Shown piece by piece: positions 22,895 to 33,320 of a stretch of DNA of 64,000 nucleotides. Under the pieces are notes generated by a model. That model worked only from the letters and a program-made list of their open reading frames with translations. It was not told the origin of the DNA and searched no databases. Source of the DNA: Ziziphus jujuba (taxonomy: Eukaryota > Streptophyta > Magnoliopsida > Rosales > Rhamnaceae); NCBI RefSeq assembly GCF_031755915.1, contig NC_083387.1:19303001-19367000 (forward strand), read 5' to 3'. The translations under genes were made by a program, and so were the position numbers. Numbering within the stretch: the stretch's first letter is position 1; the number at the start of each line of letters is the position of its first letter.

Positions 22895-24284
22895 TGCCTC
22901 TCCTCCACATTTATCCAATCTGATAAACTCAAATTCCATAATAGATCAAGCTATTACAGTTTGTTTTGAGAACTTCCACATTATGGCTGCCCCCGTTAAT
23001 GTGAACACATAGTCATTAGTGGATTTTGAATCCTTAATATCTTATATCCAATTTGCATCACTGTATCCTTCTAACACAGCAGGATATCTTGTATAGTGCA
23101 GTCCGTGTTCATGAGTATATCGTAAGTATCTTAATACTCTAATGATTCTTTTCCAATAATCATCATTTGGATTACTCGTGTATCTACTCAGTCTACTTAT
23201 AGCATAAGCTAAGTCTAGTCTGGTACAACTCATCAAGTACATTAGACTTTCAATCACCATAGTGTATTCCACTTGAGATACACTTTCTCCTTTATTTTTG
23301 GATAGGTGTAAACACATATCTATAGGTGTTCTGGCTATACTAGTATCATCATTACTAAACTTGGCCAGTATTTTATCTACATAATATGTCTGACTAAGAA
23401 TGATTTCATTCGAAGTTCTTGTGATTTTCATGCTTAAATTCATATTTGCAAGCCCTATATCTTTCATGTCAAATTTGGAATTCAACATGGCTTTTGTAGT
23501 TTGAACCATATTATTATCACTACCTACTATGAGTATGTCATCTACATACAAACATAAAATGATATATCCATTCTCTGTATCTTTTACGTAGATACATTTG
23601 TCATATTCATTTATTTTAAACCCATCTTTTAGCATGGCATTATCAAATTTTTGATGCCATTGCTTTGGAGCTTGTTTAAGTCCATATAAGGACTTTACCA
23701 ATCTACAGACTTTCTTTTCTTATCCTAGAGTGGAGAAACCCTTAGATTGATCTATGTAGATATCTTTATCTAAATCTCCATTAAGAAAGACTGTTTTCAC
23801 ATCCATTTGATATACTGCAAGATTTCAAAATGCAGCGATCGCCAATACCATCCTTATGGAAGTTATCCTTGGTACTGGAAAATAAGTGTCAAAATAATCA
23901 AGGCCTTCTTTTTTCTTATAACCCTTAATTACAAGTCTGGCCTTTTATTTATCATTTGCTTTCATGTTCTTTTTAAAAATCCATTTGTAACCCAAAGTTT
24001 TAACTCTCAAGTGTGATTCTGCAGGATGGAATCAATCTCACTTTTTACAGCTTCTTTCCATAAATTCCCTTCAGAGAATTTACAGCCTCTTGGAAGCTTT
24101 GAGGTTTACTTTCTAGCATATAAGTAATAAAATCTGGTCCGTAGGATTTTTCAGTTCTTACTCTTTTGCTACGTCTAATCTCAACCTCAGTCTTATCTTC
24201 ATTCTTTTGTTCTTCATCACTATCATTATTATTATCACTGATAGCATCATAAGTTCGTTTAGACGAACTCGGTCCTTCTTCCAC
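22895..24284 (-). pseudogene. Copia reverse transcriptase and start of RNase H
   Basis: The minus strand reads a spacer with RRSKRVRTEKSYGPDF, then decayed RT. The long frame 23042-23701 carries [16 protein letters not shown], the catalytic [14 protein letters not shown], and [20 protein letters not shown]. It ends in GYSDANWI, the start of RNase H. RNase H goes on with [13 protein letters not shown] to about 22895, where the inserted block begins. The N-terminal RT part (23702-24044) is disrupted by stops. The key YVDD is intact. Confidence 0.85.
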
Positions 24285-25512
24285 TTTATACAGAAAAATA
24301 TGTTCGAAAAATGATGCATTCTTGATTCCATTATTGTGTTCTTGTGTATATTAAGAATTTCTGACCTATACACAAAAAACCGATACACACTGCTATTCTG
24401 TGCATATCCTATGAAGATGCAATGAACAATTTTAGGAAGATGTAGGTACCACTACTTTGGCTAGACACCCCTACACTCATAAATATTTGTAGGAAGGTTG
24501 TCTTCCCTTCCACAGCTTATAGGGTGTCTTTACCTGATCTTTTCGGGGCACCTTATTTAACAGGTCGTTCATCAATAAAATGGCTTCCTCCCACAAGTTC
24601 TAAAATACTTTAGAACTTATCAGCATTGCATTCATAATTTCTTTTAAAGTTTTATTTTTCCATTCATCCAAATCATTTGATTGTGGTGAATATAGTGGAG
24701 TAATTTCATGTTTTATGCCATGTTGAGCACAATAGTCTCCATATGGAGTCACATATTCCCCACCACGATCACTTCTGATCACTTTAACCTTCTTGTTGAG
24801 TTGATTCTCAACTTTTGTTTTCTAGAGAATAAATTTCTCTATAGCCTCATCCTTACTCTTAAGCAAGTACACATAGCAATATTTTGTGCTATCATCAATA
24901 AAGGTGATAAAATATTTATTACCACCCCTATTCAGTGCGAATTTTAAATCACATACATCACTATGTATTAAATCCAAAGGTTCATTATTTCTATCAATTG
25001 TTTGATATAATGACCTCATTGATTTTGCTTCCACATAAGTTTCACACTTATGATTAGAATCAATTTCAAATGTGAGAATATGATTTAAGTTAATTAATCT
25101 CCATAGAGAATTAAAATTAACATCTCTTAGTTTACCATGCCACAAAATGGAAGACTTAAGCAAGTAAACAGAAGAAGTACTAGCTTTATTCATTTTTTTT
25201 TTGCTTTACTGTCATTACATTGAGTTTAAATAAACCATTAACTACATAGCCCTTTCCCACAAACATCCTAAATTTGGACAAAATAACTTTATCTGACTCA
25301 AATATTAAGTAAAAACCATGTTTACTCAGCAGCGATCCAGATACTAGATTCTCGCGAATGTCTGGAACATACAGTACATAATTAAACTCTTTTTTTGAGG
25401 TCATCTTCAGGATTACTTTGCCTTCACGCTGGATTTCTGAGGTAGCGGAGTTATCCATGAACAACTTCTCCCCATTCTTCTTTGGTTTGAAGGAAGTGAA
25501 CATGCTTCTATC
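24285..25512 (-). pseudogene. Copia protease end, GAG-pre-integrase and integrase core
   Basis: The frame 25186-25503 covers the segment after protease (YVLYVPDIRENLVSGSLLSKHG). The frame 24822-25193 has SSILWHGKLRDVNFNSL (GAG-pre-integrase), then LIHSDVCD and FIDDSTKYCYVYLL, the first two catalytic aspartates of the DDE core. The frame 24600-24782 has SDRGGEYVTPYG and SPQSNDLDEWKN. The domain order is right for copia, but stops and a frame break between the last two pieces show it is dead. Confidence 0.85.
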
Positions 25513-26466
25513 CTAACATACATGGCGGGTTGCACCAATATCTATACACCACTCTCTAAGATTAGATCCCACCAAGTTCACCTCAGAGATTACATCACTT
25601 AGATCAATGTCATCAAGCTCTAGAGTGATGTCCTCCATCACCTGTGCCTGGTTCCTCTTTCTCTTTGGTAGCCTACATTCCATAGCTCTATGACCCATCT
25701 TGTCACAATTAAAGCACCTGCCTTGAAACTTGGCCTTCTTGGAGATTCCGCCTTTAGGATCCAACTTGGAAGCTTTTCCAACTTTCTTCTTGTTCTTGGA
25801 GTTCTGACCATGCTCTACAACATTGGCCTTTATCCTGGCCTTTGAAGCTTTTTTATCAGACTTTCTGTTGTCATCTTTAATGCGAGGCTTGCTAAGAAGA
25901 CCCTCCATATCCATCTCCTTTCTTTTGTGCTTTAGATAATTCCTGAAGTCACTCAAACTTAGATGTAGCTTCTCAATCATACAAGCCACTTGTAAGGCTT
26001 CATTCATGATCATCCCTTCAGCAAACATTTCTTGAATCAGCACTTGCAACTCATGTATCTGATTCATTAATGGCTTTGTATCTACCATCATGTAGTCCAA
26101 GAATCGGCCTATAATAAACTTTCCTGGACTCGCATTTTCAGTCTTGTACTTTTGGTCTAGTGTTTCCCACAGCTCTTTAGCTGACTTTGTGCCACAGTAT
26201 ACACCGTACGGGGCATTAAAAAGGCCATTCAGGACATAATTCTAATGAGTGTCTCCTTATCACTCTCTTTATTATTACTAGGTGGCGCATCTTCAGTTAA
26301 GTACCTTACAAGTCCCAACGTAGTCAAGTACAATAGCATTTTCTGCTGCCACCTCTCGAAATTTGCTCCATTGAACTTCCAGGTTTTTCTGCGTGACTAC
26401 CAAAAGGAGGCATTTGAATCCCATAAGTCTGAGTGGGCACAATCCTATTGTTTCCACTTTCCATTT
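25513..26466 (-). pseudogene. Copia gag and protease start
   Basis: The minus strand starts near MESGNNRIVPTQTYG (26466). With stops and frame changes it passes motifs typical of one common copia gag (WETLDQKYKTE, GRFLDYMMVDTKP, LSDFRNYLKHKRKEM). The clean frame 25513-26100 has a zinc knuckle CFNCDKMGHRAMEC. It then has the protease-like WCIDIGATRHVC, where the usual D-S-G-A has become D-I-G-A. Confidence 0.8.
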
Positions 26467-26748
26467 CTGTAAAATTACAAAAATAGAAATCAATTAGTTG
26501 TTACTTTCTATCTCAACAAACTAATTATAAGCAATTTCCAAAATGAAAATACAAAAAATGCAATTTTTTGGATTTCTATAAACACCACAAAAATTGCTGT
26601 ATACACCCACAAAAATTGCTGTATATACCCATAAAATTGCTTTATACACCCACCACGGCTGACATCATCAATTACACCATGATGATATCATCATTAAAGT
26701 CATTACCATGTGTCACTGCATTGGCATGGCACCTTGATGATGTGGCAC

Positions 26749-26940
26749 CATGCTGACATGGCACAATGCCACATCATTACTATGCTGATGTAGCACACTG
26801 CAACGTTATTGCCTTGCTGATGTGGCATAATACCACGTCATCATACCGCTAATGTGGCACCATGCCACATTATCAACATGCTGACGTGGCATCATGCTAT
26901 CTCATTGCCTCGTTGATATGGCTTGACCACGTGGCGCTCA
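26749..26940. repeat. Six 32-bp tandem units with internal dyad
   Basis: Units start exactly every 32 bp at 26749, 26781, 26813, 26845, 26877 and 26909. Each contains a GCTGATGTGGCA-like half facing a TGCCACATCAT-like half, so each unit can fold on itself. The units are diverged. The array lies in the leader of the split copia element (minus orientation), just before the solo-LTR insertion site. Similar CACGTGGC phrases recur at 29886-30560. Confidence 0.75.
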
Positions 26941-26953
26941 GATTAGCGGCACG

Positions 26954-29885
26954 TGTCAGGACCCGTCCAGAATTCCTTCCTCGGAACCCTAGACAGCCCT
27001 GATCCCAGGGAAACCCTACCGAACCCTCCAACGGAAAATCCGACAGAGCCTCCCCTAAGGGATTTACTTACCACAAATTTACCTGCACTGAAAACACACT
27101 TCTATACTCATCCCCTTATTCCTCCCACAAACTACAAATTGATTCCACAAATTGCAGCACTTCAAAATAAAACAACAGCAGCAACCCAGTGCATAAAGAA
27201 CAACTACACGTCCAATACAGTATACAGAGCATTATACAGAAACATGCGGAATTTATAAAATGACAGATAAAGAAGCAATACAAGACAGAGAGGAAAAAAG
27301 GGAAGAAAACTTCTTGAACCTTCGGCAACGAACTGAGACGTTGGGCTCGCCCCGGACAATCAACGTCTCCAACCTGGACCTAGGGGAACGGAATTTAAGA
27401 GTGTGAGATGCTAATCATCTCAGTGAGCGACCCTATCTACTATACAATATAATACCACAGTAATACAGTAGATAGATAATAATTAATTGGAAAATAATAA
27501 TTTCTCTCAAAACCCTTACAATTCTCTCAGTTGGAAAAGTTCCCCTTTTAAAACATTTTCACAAAACCCAATGTACATACCTCCCAAAAACCAAGGGATT
27601 AAACCATTTGATAAACAATAATTAAATAGAAACATACCCCAAATATATAATAAAAATATAATAAATTATATTAAATAAATTTTGAACACCTTTGGGGTTT
27701 AAACCATTATTTGCAATTTACACCGACAATTACATCTGACGCACCACACCATATACCGGTGATGCCCTCCGATACCCAGCGTCCCGAGCACCGACTGGCG
27801 GGAGGTTAAAGAGAGAAACCTGCAGCGGTCACTTCGGCGTCCCGACAGTACCGACTGCTAAAAAAACCATCACCCGGCCAAGGAGGGGGGCGGCTGTGCA
27901 CAACAATAACCTTGCCTGCCCACGGTCCAATGGCAACTCACGGGTGAAGTAATAACCGTGCGCTAAACCAGATAATAACCGCGCACTACCACGTGTCCAT
28001 ACACCATACACCAGAACACCAATACTGTATGAGTGCGTCTAAAAATAAACAATAATAACCAACCGTACCGTTTTCCAAAATTACCGTTGGAAGTATACCA
28101 AATTTTCACAAAACACCATCCCACATATTTTTATTCAACAACCCGGTACGAAAATATCGATGACAGATAAAACCATACCTTTTCTCGTAATACGAGATTC
28201 TACAATTGAAATACCGCGGGCATAATTTATAAAATTAAACCACCAACTTAAATAAATATTTTCATAAAATATTTAACCCAATTATGCCCGAAAAATTAAT
28301 ACTGAAAACCACGTACAAATACTACCGAAATACACCTTGCTCATGCATAATAAATTAAACCACAATAAAATAATAATCGAGAATTTCTAATGATCCCAAA
28401 ATTTCCATTTATTACCAATGGGTAAATATATATATAAAATAATATTTTTCCCGATTATATTTAAAATACACCACATGAGCACAATTTACAGATATCAAAT
28501 TAATATCACAAAAATACAATTAATTACCCCAAAAATATTTTTAAAGGTGGGTCACTCACCTGGAGCACGCAATTAACCCATGATCCACCACGGGATCAAT
28601 TCTACGACTCACCGGTGCTCCTAGAACAAAATTCACAGACAGTCAAATAAATTAATATTTTATTTGGGTAAATAATACCCGGTACCCGGGGGCTTAAACA
28701 CAAACTTTAACCAAAATGGTTGAATAATATACCGAATCGAAGCTCGTGGGATGAGGATCACCAATCCGGTCTCCATCGACCCCAATTCCGCCGGAGGTGG
28801 CCGGAATTTGGCCGGAAAGGTTCGGCCGATGTTCACTTCTCCATATCTCGCAAACCGCTTCGAATTTTTGGGATTGGAGGCCATTTTTGGATTCAGAGGA
28901 CCCAAAATAGGGGGATAGGAGGCTCAATTGGGACTGGGCTGGCCGGAAAACACAAGAAAAGAGGAGAGAGAAAATCCGGCGGCCGGCGGCTTCTCCGGCC
29001 CGATCGGCGCGCGTCCGGCGGCGGCTGGCCGTAAAACTTGGCGGCTGAGCTCGCCTCCTCCTTCCGCACGTCACTGGCCGGCGCGTGTACAGTATGGGTG
29101 GCCGGAAAAAGAAAACACGGGGGAGAGAGAGACGGCCGGTGGGAGAGAAAAAAAAGGTACTGTGCGTGTGTGTGTGTTTCGGGGAAGAAGAAGGGAAAAA
29201 AGAAAAGAAAAGGAAAAGAAAAAAAAAGAAAAAAAAGAAAAACAGGTGTTTTCCCACGTGGGGAAAAGAAAAGAAAAAGAAAAAGAAAAAAGAAAAGAAA
29301 AAGGAAAAGAAAAAGAAATAAAGAAAGAAATAATTAAATAATATTAATAATAATAATATTATTTAAAATAATAATAAAAATAATTTGATTTTTAAACATG
29401 GTTGACATGTGGCATTTCACCATGGTGACACATGGTCACCTACATTAAGTCACACGTGGCACACCGTTATGCGTGTAAAAATAATATTAAAATAATACAG
29501 TATTTGAAAAACTTTACAGGTCCATAACTTTCAAACCACATGTCCAAATCGGACGTGCCGCTAGTCTACGGACTCGTATCGACGAGCACTTCACAACCAT
29601 GCATGAGTCAAAGCTCAACCTTGCATGAATAAAAAGTCAACCCCGGCACCCTTGGACAGTTTGTACCTCAACTTATTTTACTCAAAGCTTTCAAACCGTA
29701 GCTCCGTTTTCAACGTGCTACTAGTCTACGAACTCGTGCCAACGTGTACTTCGTAACGGTACCTCAGTCAACCTAGAATTCCAACCGGGTCAAAAAGTCA
29801 ACTTTTGACCCCTTCGGTCAACGGTCAACGGTCAACCTCGGTCAACGTGCAAAAATTCCGACATGGTTCGGGATGGGGTGTTACA
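26954..29885 (-). mobile_element. 2.93-kb solo LTR of a Ty3/gypsy element
   Basis: Flanked by an exact 5-bp repeat GCACG (26949-26953 and 29886-29890). On the minus strand it begins TGTAACACCCCATCCCGAAC and ends GACGGGTCCTGACA, the usual termini of Tekay/Del-type chromovirus LTRs. Near its minus-sense start (29740-29850) are repeated GTTGACC phrases. There is also a purine-rich stretch (29100-29330) and a (TAA)n run. No gag or pol is present, so it is a solo LTR left by LTR-LTR recombination. The frames inside it (for example 28694-29257) look non-coding. Confidence 0.85.
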
Positions 29886-30685
29886 GCACGTGTCACTTCC
29901 TGAGTGCGAAGCATGTCACAAGTACCAGGTCAACACGTGGCGCCTCCAAAAAAGTGGAATGTGGCACTGTTAGAGATCGCCATTTGTCACCTGTAGCAGG
30001 TCGACACGTGGCCCTCTCGTGGCACAACTGTGGAATACATGGCCTCGCCATGTCGCCTTACCACTGTGCGCCATTTGTCCATGCTCTTCTTGCCATGTGG
30101 CGCTCTCTCATCGAGATACATGGCAAGCCCATTAGTAATCGGCCTGGGTTTTGTCTGAGCTTAGATCTTGGACTGAACAGTAACCTGTTCTAATCACAGG
30201 CTGGGCTTGAGATTGGGCCAGGTCCGTCAGAATTTAAAAAAATCCAAACTTATAAATCCAGAATCGGCACATGTCACTTCCTGAGTGCGAAGTATGTCAC
30301 ATGTATCAGGTCGAGACGTGGTGTCTCCATAAAAATGGAACATGGCATTGTTAGAGACCACCACGTGTCACCTGTCGCAGGTTGACACGTGGCCCTCTCG
30401 TGGTGCTACATGTGGCGTAACATCTAATCGAGATATGGCCTCACTATTGTGGGACACATGGCCTCGCCACATCGCCTTACCACTATGCACCATTTGTCGA
30501 TGCTCATCTTGCCAAGTGGCGCTCTCTCAACACGACACATGGCAAGCTCATTAGCAATTGGCCTGGGTTTTGTCTGAGCTTGGGTCTTGGGCTGAACAAT
30601 AACCTGTTCTAATCACAGGGTGGGCTTGAGACTAAGCCAGGGTTATCAGAATTTAAAAAAATCCAGACGTATAAATCCAGAATCG
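29886..30685. repeat. Tandem duplication (381 and ~419 bp) in the copia leader
   Basis: Two units start with GCACGTGTCACTTCC (29886) and GCACATGTCACTTCC (30267). They stay alignable to AATCCAGAATCGGC (about 30253 and 30672). The second has an extra ~36 bp near 30408-30445. Many CACGTGGC/GCCACGTG phrases occur. The frames 29873-30193 and 30342-30554 are read from it and are not considered genes. Confidence 0.75.
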
Positions 30686-31296
30686 GCCTGTCCTCCTTTT
30701 TCTAACTCACTAACCCATTTTCTGACCCGTCTTCAACCTCCAGCAGGGTTTTCTCGACCTTTTTTCCCAGTAAATGGGTTTTTTTGACCCGGTTCAAAAT
30801 TTTCACCTCTTTTTCACTATTCCGGTGACCAAAAAATACTGAAAATTCACAAAAAAGTTTGAAATTCATGGGCAATTCAATTTTGGAAAAAAAATTGATT
30901 TAAAACAAAAATTTAATAATTGTGTAAAATTTTTAAACCTCATGGGTTTGATGCAATTTTTTTTTTTTTTTTTTTGTAGGAAACAAACAAAGCTTAAAAT
31001 ATAACACATATACTAACAAATAGAAACATGGGCATGTAACGATTGGGTAAACAATTTTGATTAAAAAAAATATTACACGAATGCCCAATTACCATACACC
31101 GTACGGGTACAAGGCATAATATTTTTATTTATTTTTTTTTTTTCAACCGTGAAACACACAGTAAAGCACATATCCAAAATATATATAAACATATATATGC
31201 ATTATATACACAACAATCAATTAACATAATAAATAAATCAAATCCCCACATATATATACATACATAAAAAGAAAAAATAATAAAGCATCTTAAGAT
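30686..31296 (-). other. Copia 5' leader
   Basis: Non-coding DNA between the tandem duplication and the 5' LTR, with poly-T runs near 30960 and 31131. A primer-binding site for tRNA-Met is not visible next to the LTR. Confidence 0.45.
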
Positions 31297-31875
31297 TGTT
31301 GAGAAAAATATATGTATATATATGTAAATACATGTGGATAGAACAAAACGATATAAAATAAAATTACATAAAATATTCAGATAATTTACAACCTGCATTT
31401 CCTTGAATTAATCTGCTTTCTGGAATTTTGACCGAAGCTTGTGTGATACCACAGTTTTCTTAAGACATTTTACGCCCACCGGTGTAGGAGTTTTGTAATG
31501 AATGTCTCCCAGGATACAACGGCTGCAAAAGTTTTCAAATCCAGCACCTCCGAAACTTTTCTCTTCGAACGATCAGCATACCTTTACTTTACCACAGTTA
31601 CTGTTTTACTCTCTGATTTTCACGTATTTCTCAAAACCCAATTTTCTTGTGTTTTTCTGAAAAAACTATAAAACTGAAAAGAACGTTGAAAAACAACATG
31701 TGTAAAACCAACGCTCAACTCAAAGTCCTATTTCCTTCAAACTCTCAACTCCCACAAATTTCAAATATTATTTATTTTATTTAAATAAATATTATTTCTC
31801 AAAACTCAACCAACCGAAAGGGACCCAAAGCCTAAAATCATTCATACATGTGGGTCTAGACCCAAAACTATAACA
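31297..31875 (-). repeat. 5' LTR of the split copia element
   Basis: It aligns end to end with 7283-7856. The minus-strand start TGTTATAG at 31875 is preceded by GACAA (plus TTGTC, 31876-31880), which matches the base pairs outside the other LTR. No polypurine tract precedes it, which fits a 5' LTR. Confidence 0.8.
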
Positions 31876-31880
31876 TTGTC

Positions 31881-32012
31881 AACGCCCAGGTGGACTTGGA
31901 GGTGGTATTAGCTTGCATAAGCTCCACCAATGCCATTTTTTTTGTTTCTTTCCTTTCCTTTTATTTATTTATTTCTTTATTTTGTTTATCATGTGTTTGT
32001 GTGTTTGTATTG

Positions 32013-32046
<34 letters not shown>

Positions 32047-32470
32047 ATGTATATGTGAAAACTATTTTATTTTGTAAGAGTTAATTTTTTTAACTTTAAT
32101 ATTAAACATATTTATATTGGGAATGCTTTTTGTTTTGTTTTTTTCCTTTTTGTTAGTATGCATATATGTACATGAGATAACTATTATGTGTATGATAATT
32201 TCGTAAAAGTTAAAAAAAAAATTTGTAAAAGTTGATTTTTAAAAAAATTTAATATTATACATTTTAGATAATTTTGTTATTATTTATGAATAATAATAAT
32301 AATAATAATTTTAACAAAAAATAATAAATACTTAATTAATATTATGAATAATATAATTATTTAAATAAATGGTAAATAATAATACAAAATCAATTTTGTT
32401 TACTTTTCTTACTTAGCATAGAAAAATCAGTTCAAATCATATGACATTCATTTAAATATTTTAAAAGTTT
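31881..32470. other. AT-rich spacer
   Basis: Contains a (TA)n microsatellite (about 32012-32033) followed by ATGT repeats, and an (AAT)n stretch near 32287-32310. No gene seen. Confidence 0.45.
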
Positions 32471-32471
32471 T

Positions 32472-33320
32472 TTATGTTAAATTTTTTAAATAATTAATAT
32501 TATATAACAATTTATAAAGGTTCATTGTACAGACTTAATAATAATAATGATGATGATGATGATGATGATGATGATGGTGATGATAATGATAATGATAATA
32601 ATAATAATTATAATACAATATAAATTAATATTATGTTAATTTTTTTAAATAATTAATATTATTTAACAATTTATAAAGGTTTATTGTATATGAGGTGGTA
32701 ATTCAGGTTATGATACGGTGACACGACTCAAAAATGACACAAAATAAATGGGTTTGGATCATAATCGGGTCAACCTATTTAACACGATTATTAATCGTGT
32801 TATTTTCGAGTTGACTCGTTTAATTCGAAATTGACGCTATGACTCATTTAAATTTAAATTTAAATTATAATTTTAGCCATAATATATTATTTAACAAGTA
32901 AAAAAATATTATAAATTAAAAAAACTTTATAAAAGTAATTTTTTTATTATTAATTTTTTAAAGACAAATTTTTAAAAGTAAATTTTTTTATTAATAAATT
33001 AATTTTTAGGTTAATAAGTTACTATTCAGGTTAATAGATTAACAGGTCAACATGATATGTTAAAGTAATCGTGTTAAATGGGTCGTATCGGATTAACCTA
33101 TTTATAAACAGGTCGGGTTAGTATTTTAGATACCTGACACGATTAATAAACGGATCAGATTAGGGTTGAAAATTTTTAACACGATTGTTAAACAAGTCTA
33201 CACGAACCCAACACATGAATAGGAATTGCTACCTCTAATTGTACAAGCTTAATAGTAATAATAATGATAATGATAATGATAACGATGATACTAATAATAA
33301 TACAATATAAATTAACATAA
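32472..33320. repeat. ~159-bp tandem duplication, second unit holding a MITE
   Basis: Unit 1 is 32472-32630 and unit 2 starts at 32631. Both have TTTTTTAAATAATTAATATT, a TTTATAAAGG phrase, ATTGTACA, a GAT/AAT microsatellite and TACAATATAAATTAA. Unit 2 is interrupted by the 547-bp element at 32691-33237 exactly at the ATTGTACA site. Unit 1 carries a long (GAT)n tract (about 32548-32580). Confidence 0.8.
32691..33237. mobile_element. hAT-type MITE
   Basis: Bounded by an 8-bp duplication ATTGTATA (32683-32690) / ATTGTACA (33238-33245). Terminal inverted repeat: TGAGGTGGTAATTC on the left; TAGAGGTAGCAATTC, reverse-complemented, on the right. The interior has many GTGTTAA/AACACGA and CGGGTC phrases, typical of a widespread plant hAT MITE group. 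It is non-coding. Confidence 0.8.

Larger units (their letters stand above)
7283..31875 (-). mobile_element. Full-length Ty1/copia retrotransposon, opened by two large insertions
   Basis: In minus orientation: 5' LTR 31297-31875, leader, gag start near 26466, then gag, protease, integrase and RT down to 22895. RNase H then breaks and resumes at 8736. After it come a 3' untranslated part, a polypurine tract and the 3' LTR 7283-7856. Both LTRs are about 575 bp, begin TGTTATAG and end CTCAACA. The outer flanks carry the same 5-bp TTGTC. The span is 24,593 bp. Subtracting the 14,158-bp block (8737-22894) and the solo LTR with its extra TSD (2,937 bp) leaves about 7.5 kb, a normal copia length. 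By eye the LTRs differ at roughly one base in eight to ten, so the insertion is old. No tRNA-Met primer site follows the 5' LTR, which is a weak point. Confidence 0.75.

Noticed and set aside
26749..26940. CRISPR-like array
   Set aside because: Units abut without unique spacers and diverge from one another; this is a tandem repeat in a eukaryotic retrotransposon.
28694..29341. Frames of 78-187 aa on both strands
   Set aside because: They lie in the GC-rich and purine-rich parts of the solo LTR, overlap each other on both strands and show no domain.
29873..30554. Two similar plus-strand frames suggesting a small gene pair
   Set aside because: They are the two units of a non-coding tandem duplication in the copia leader.
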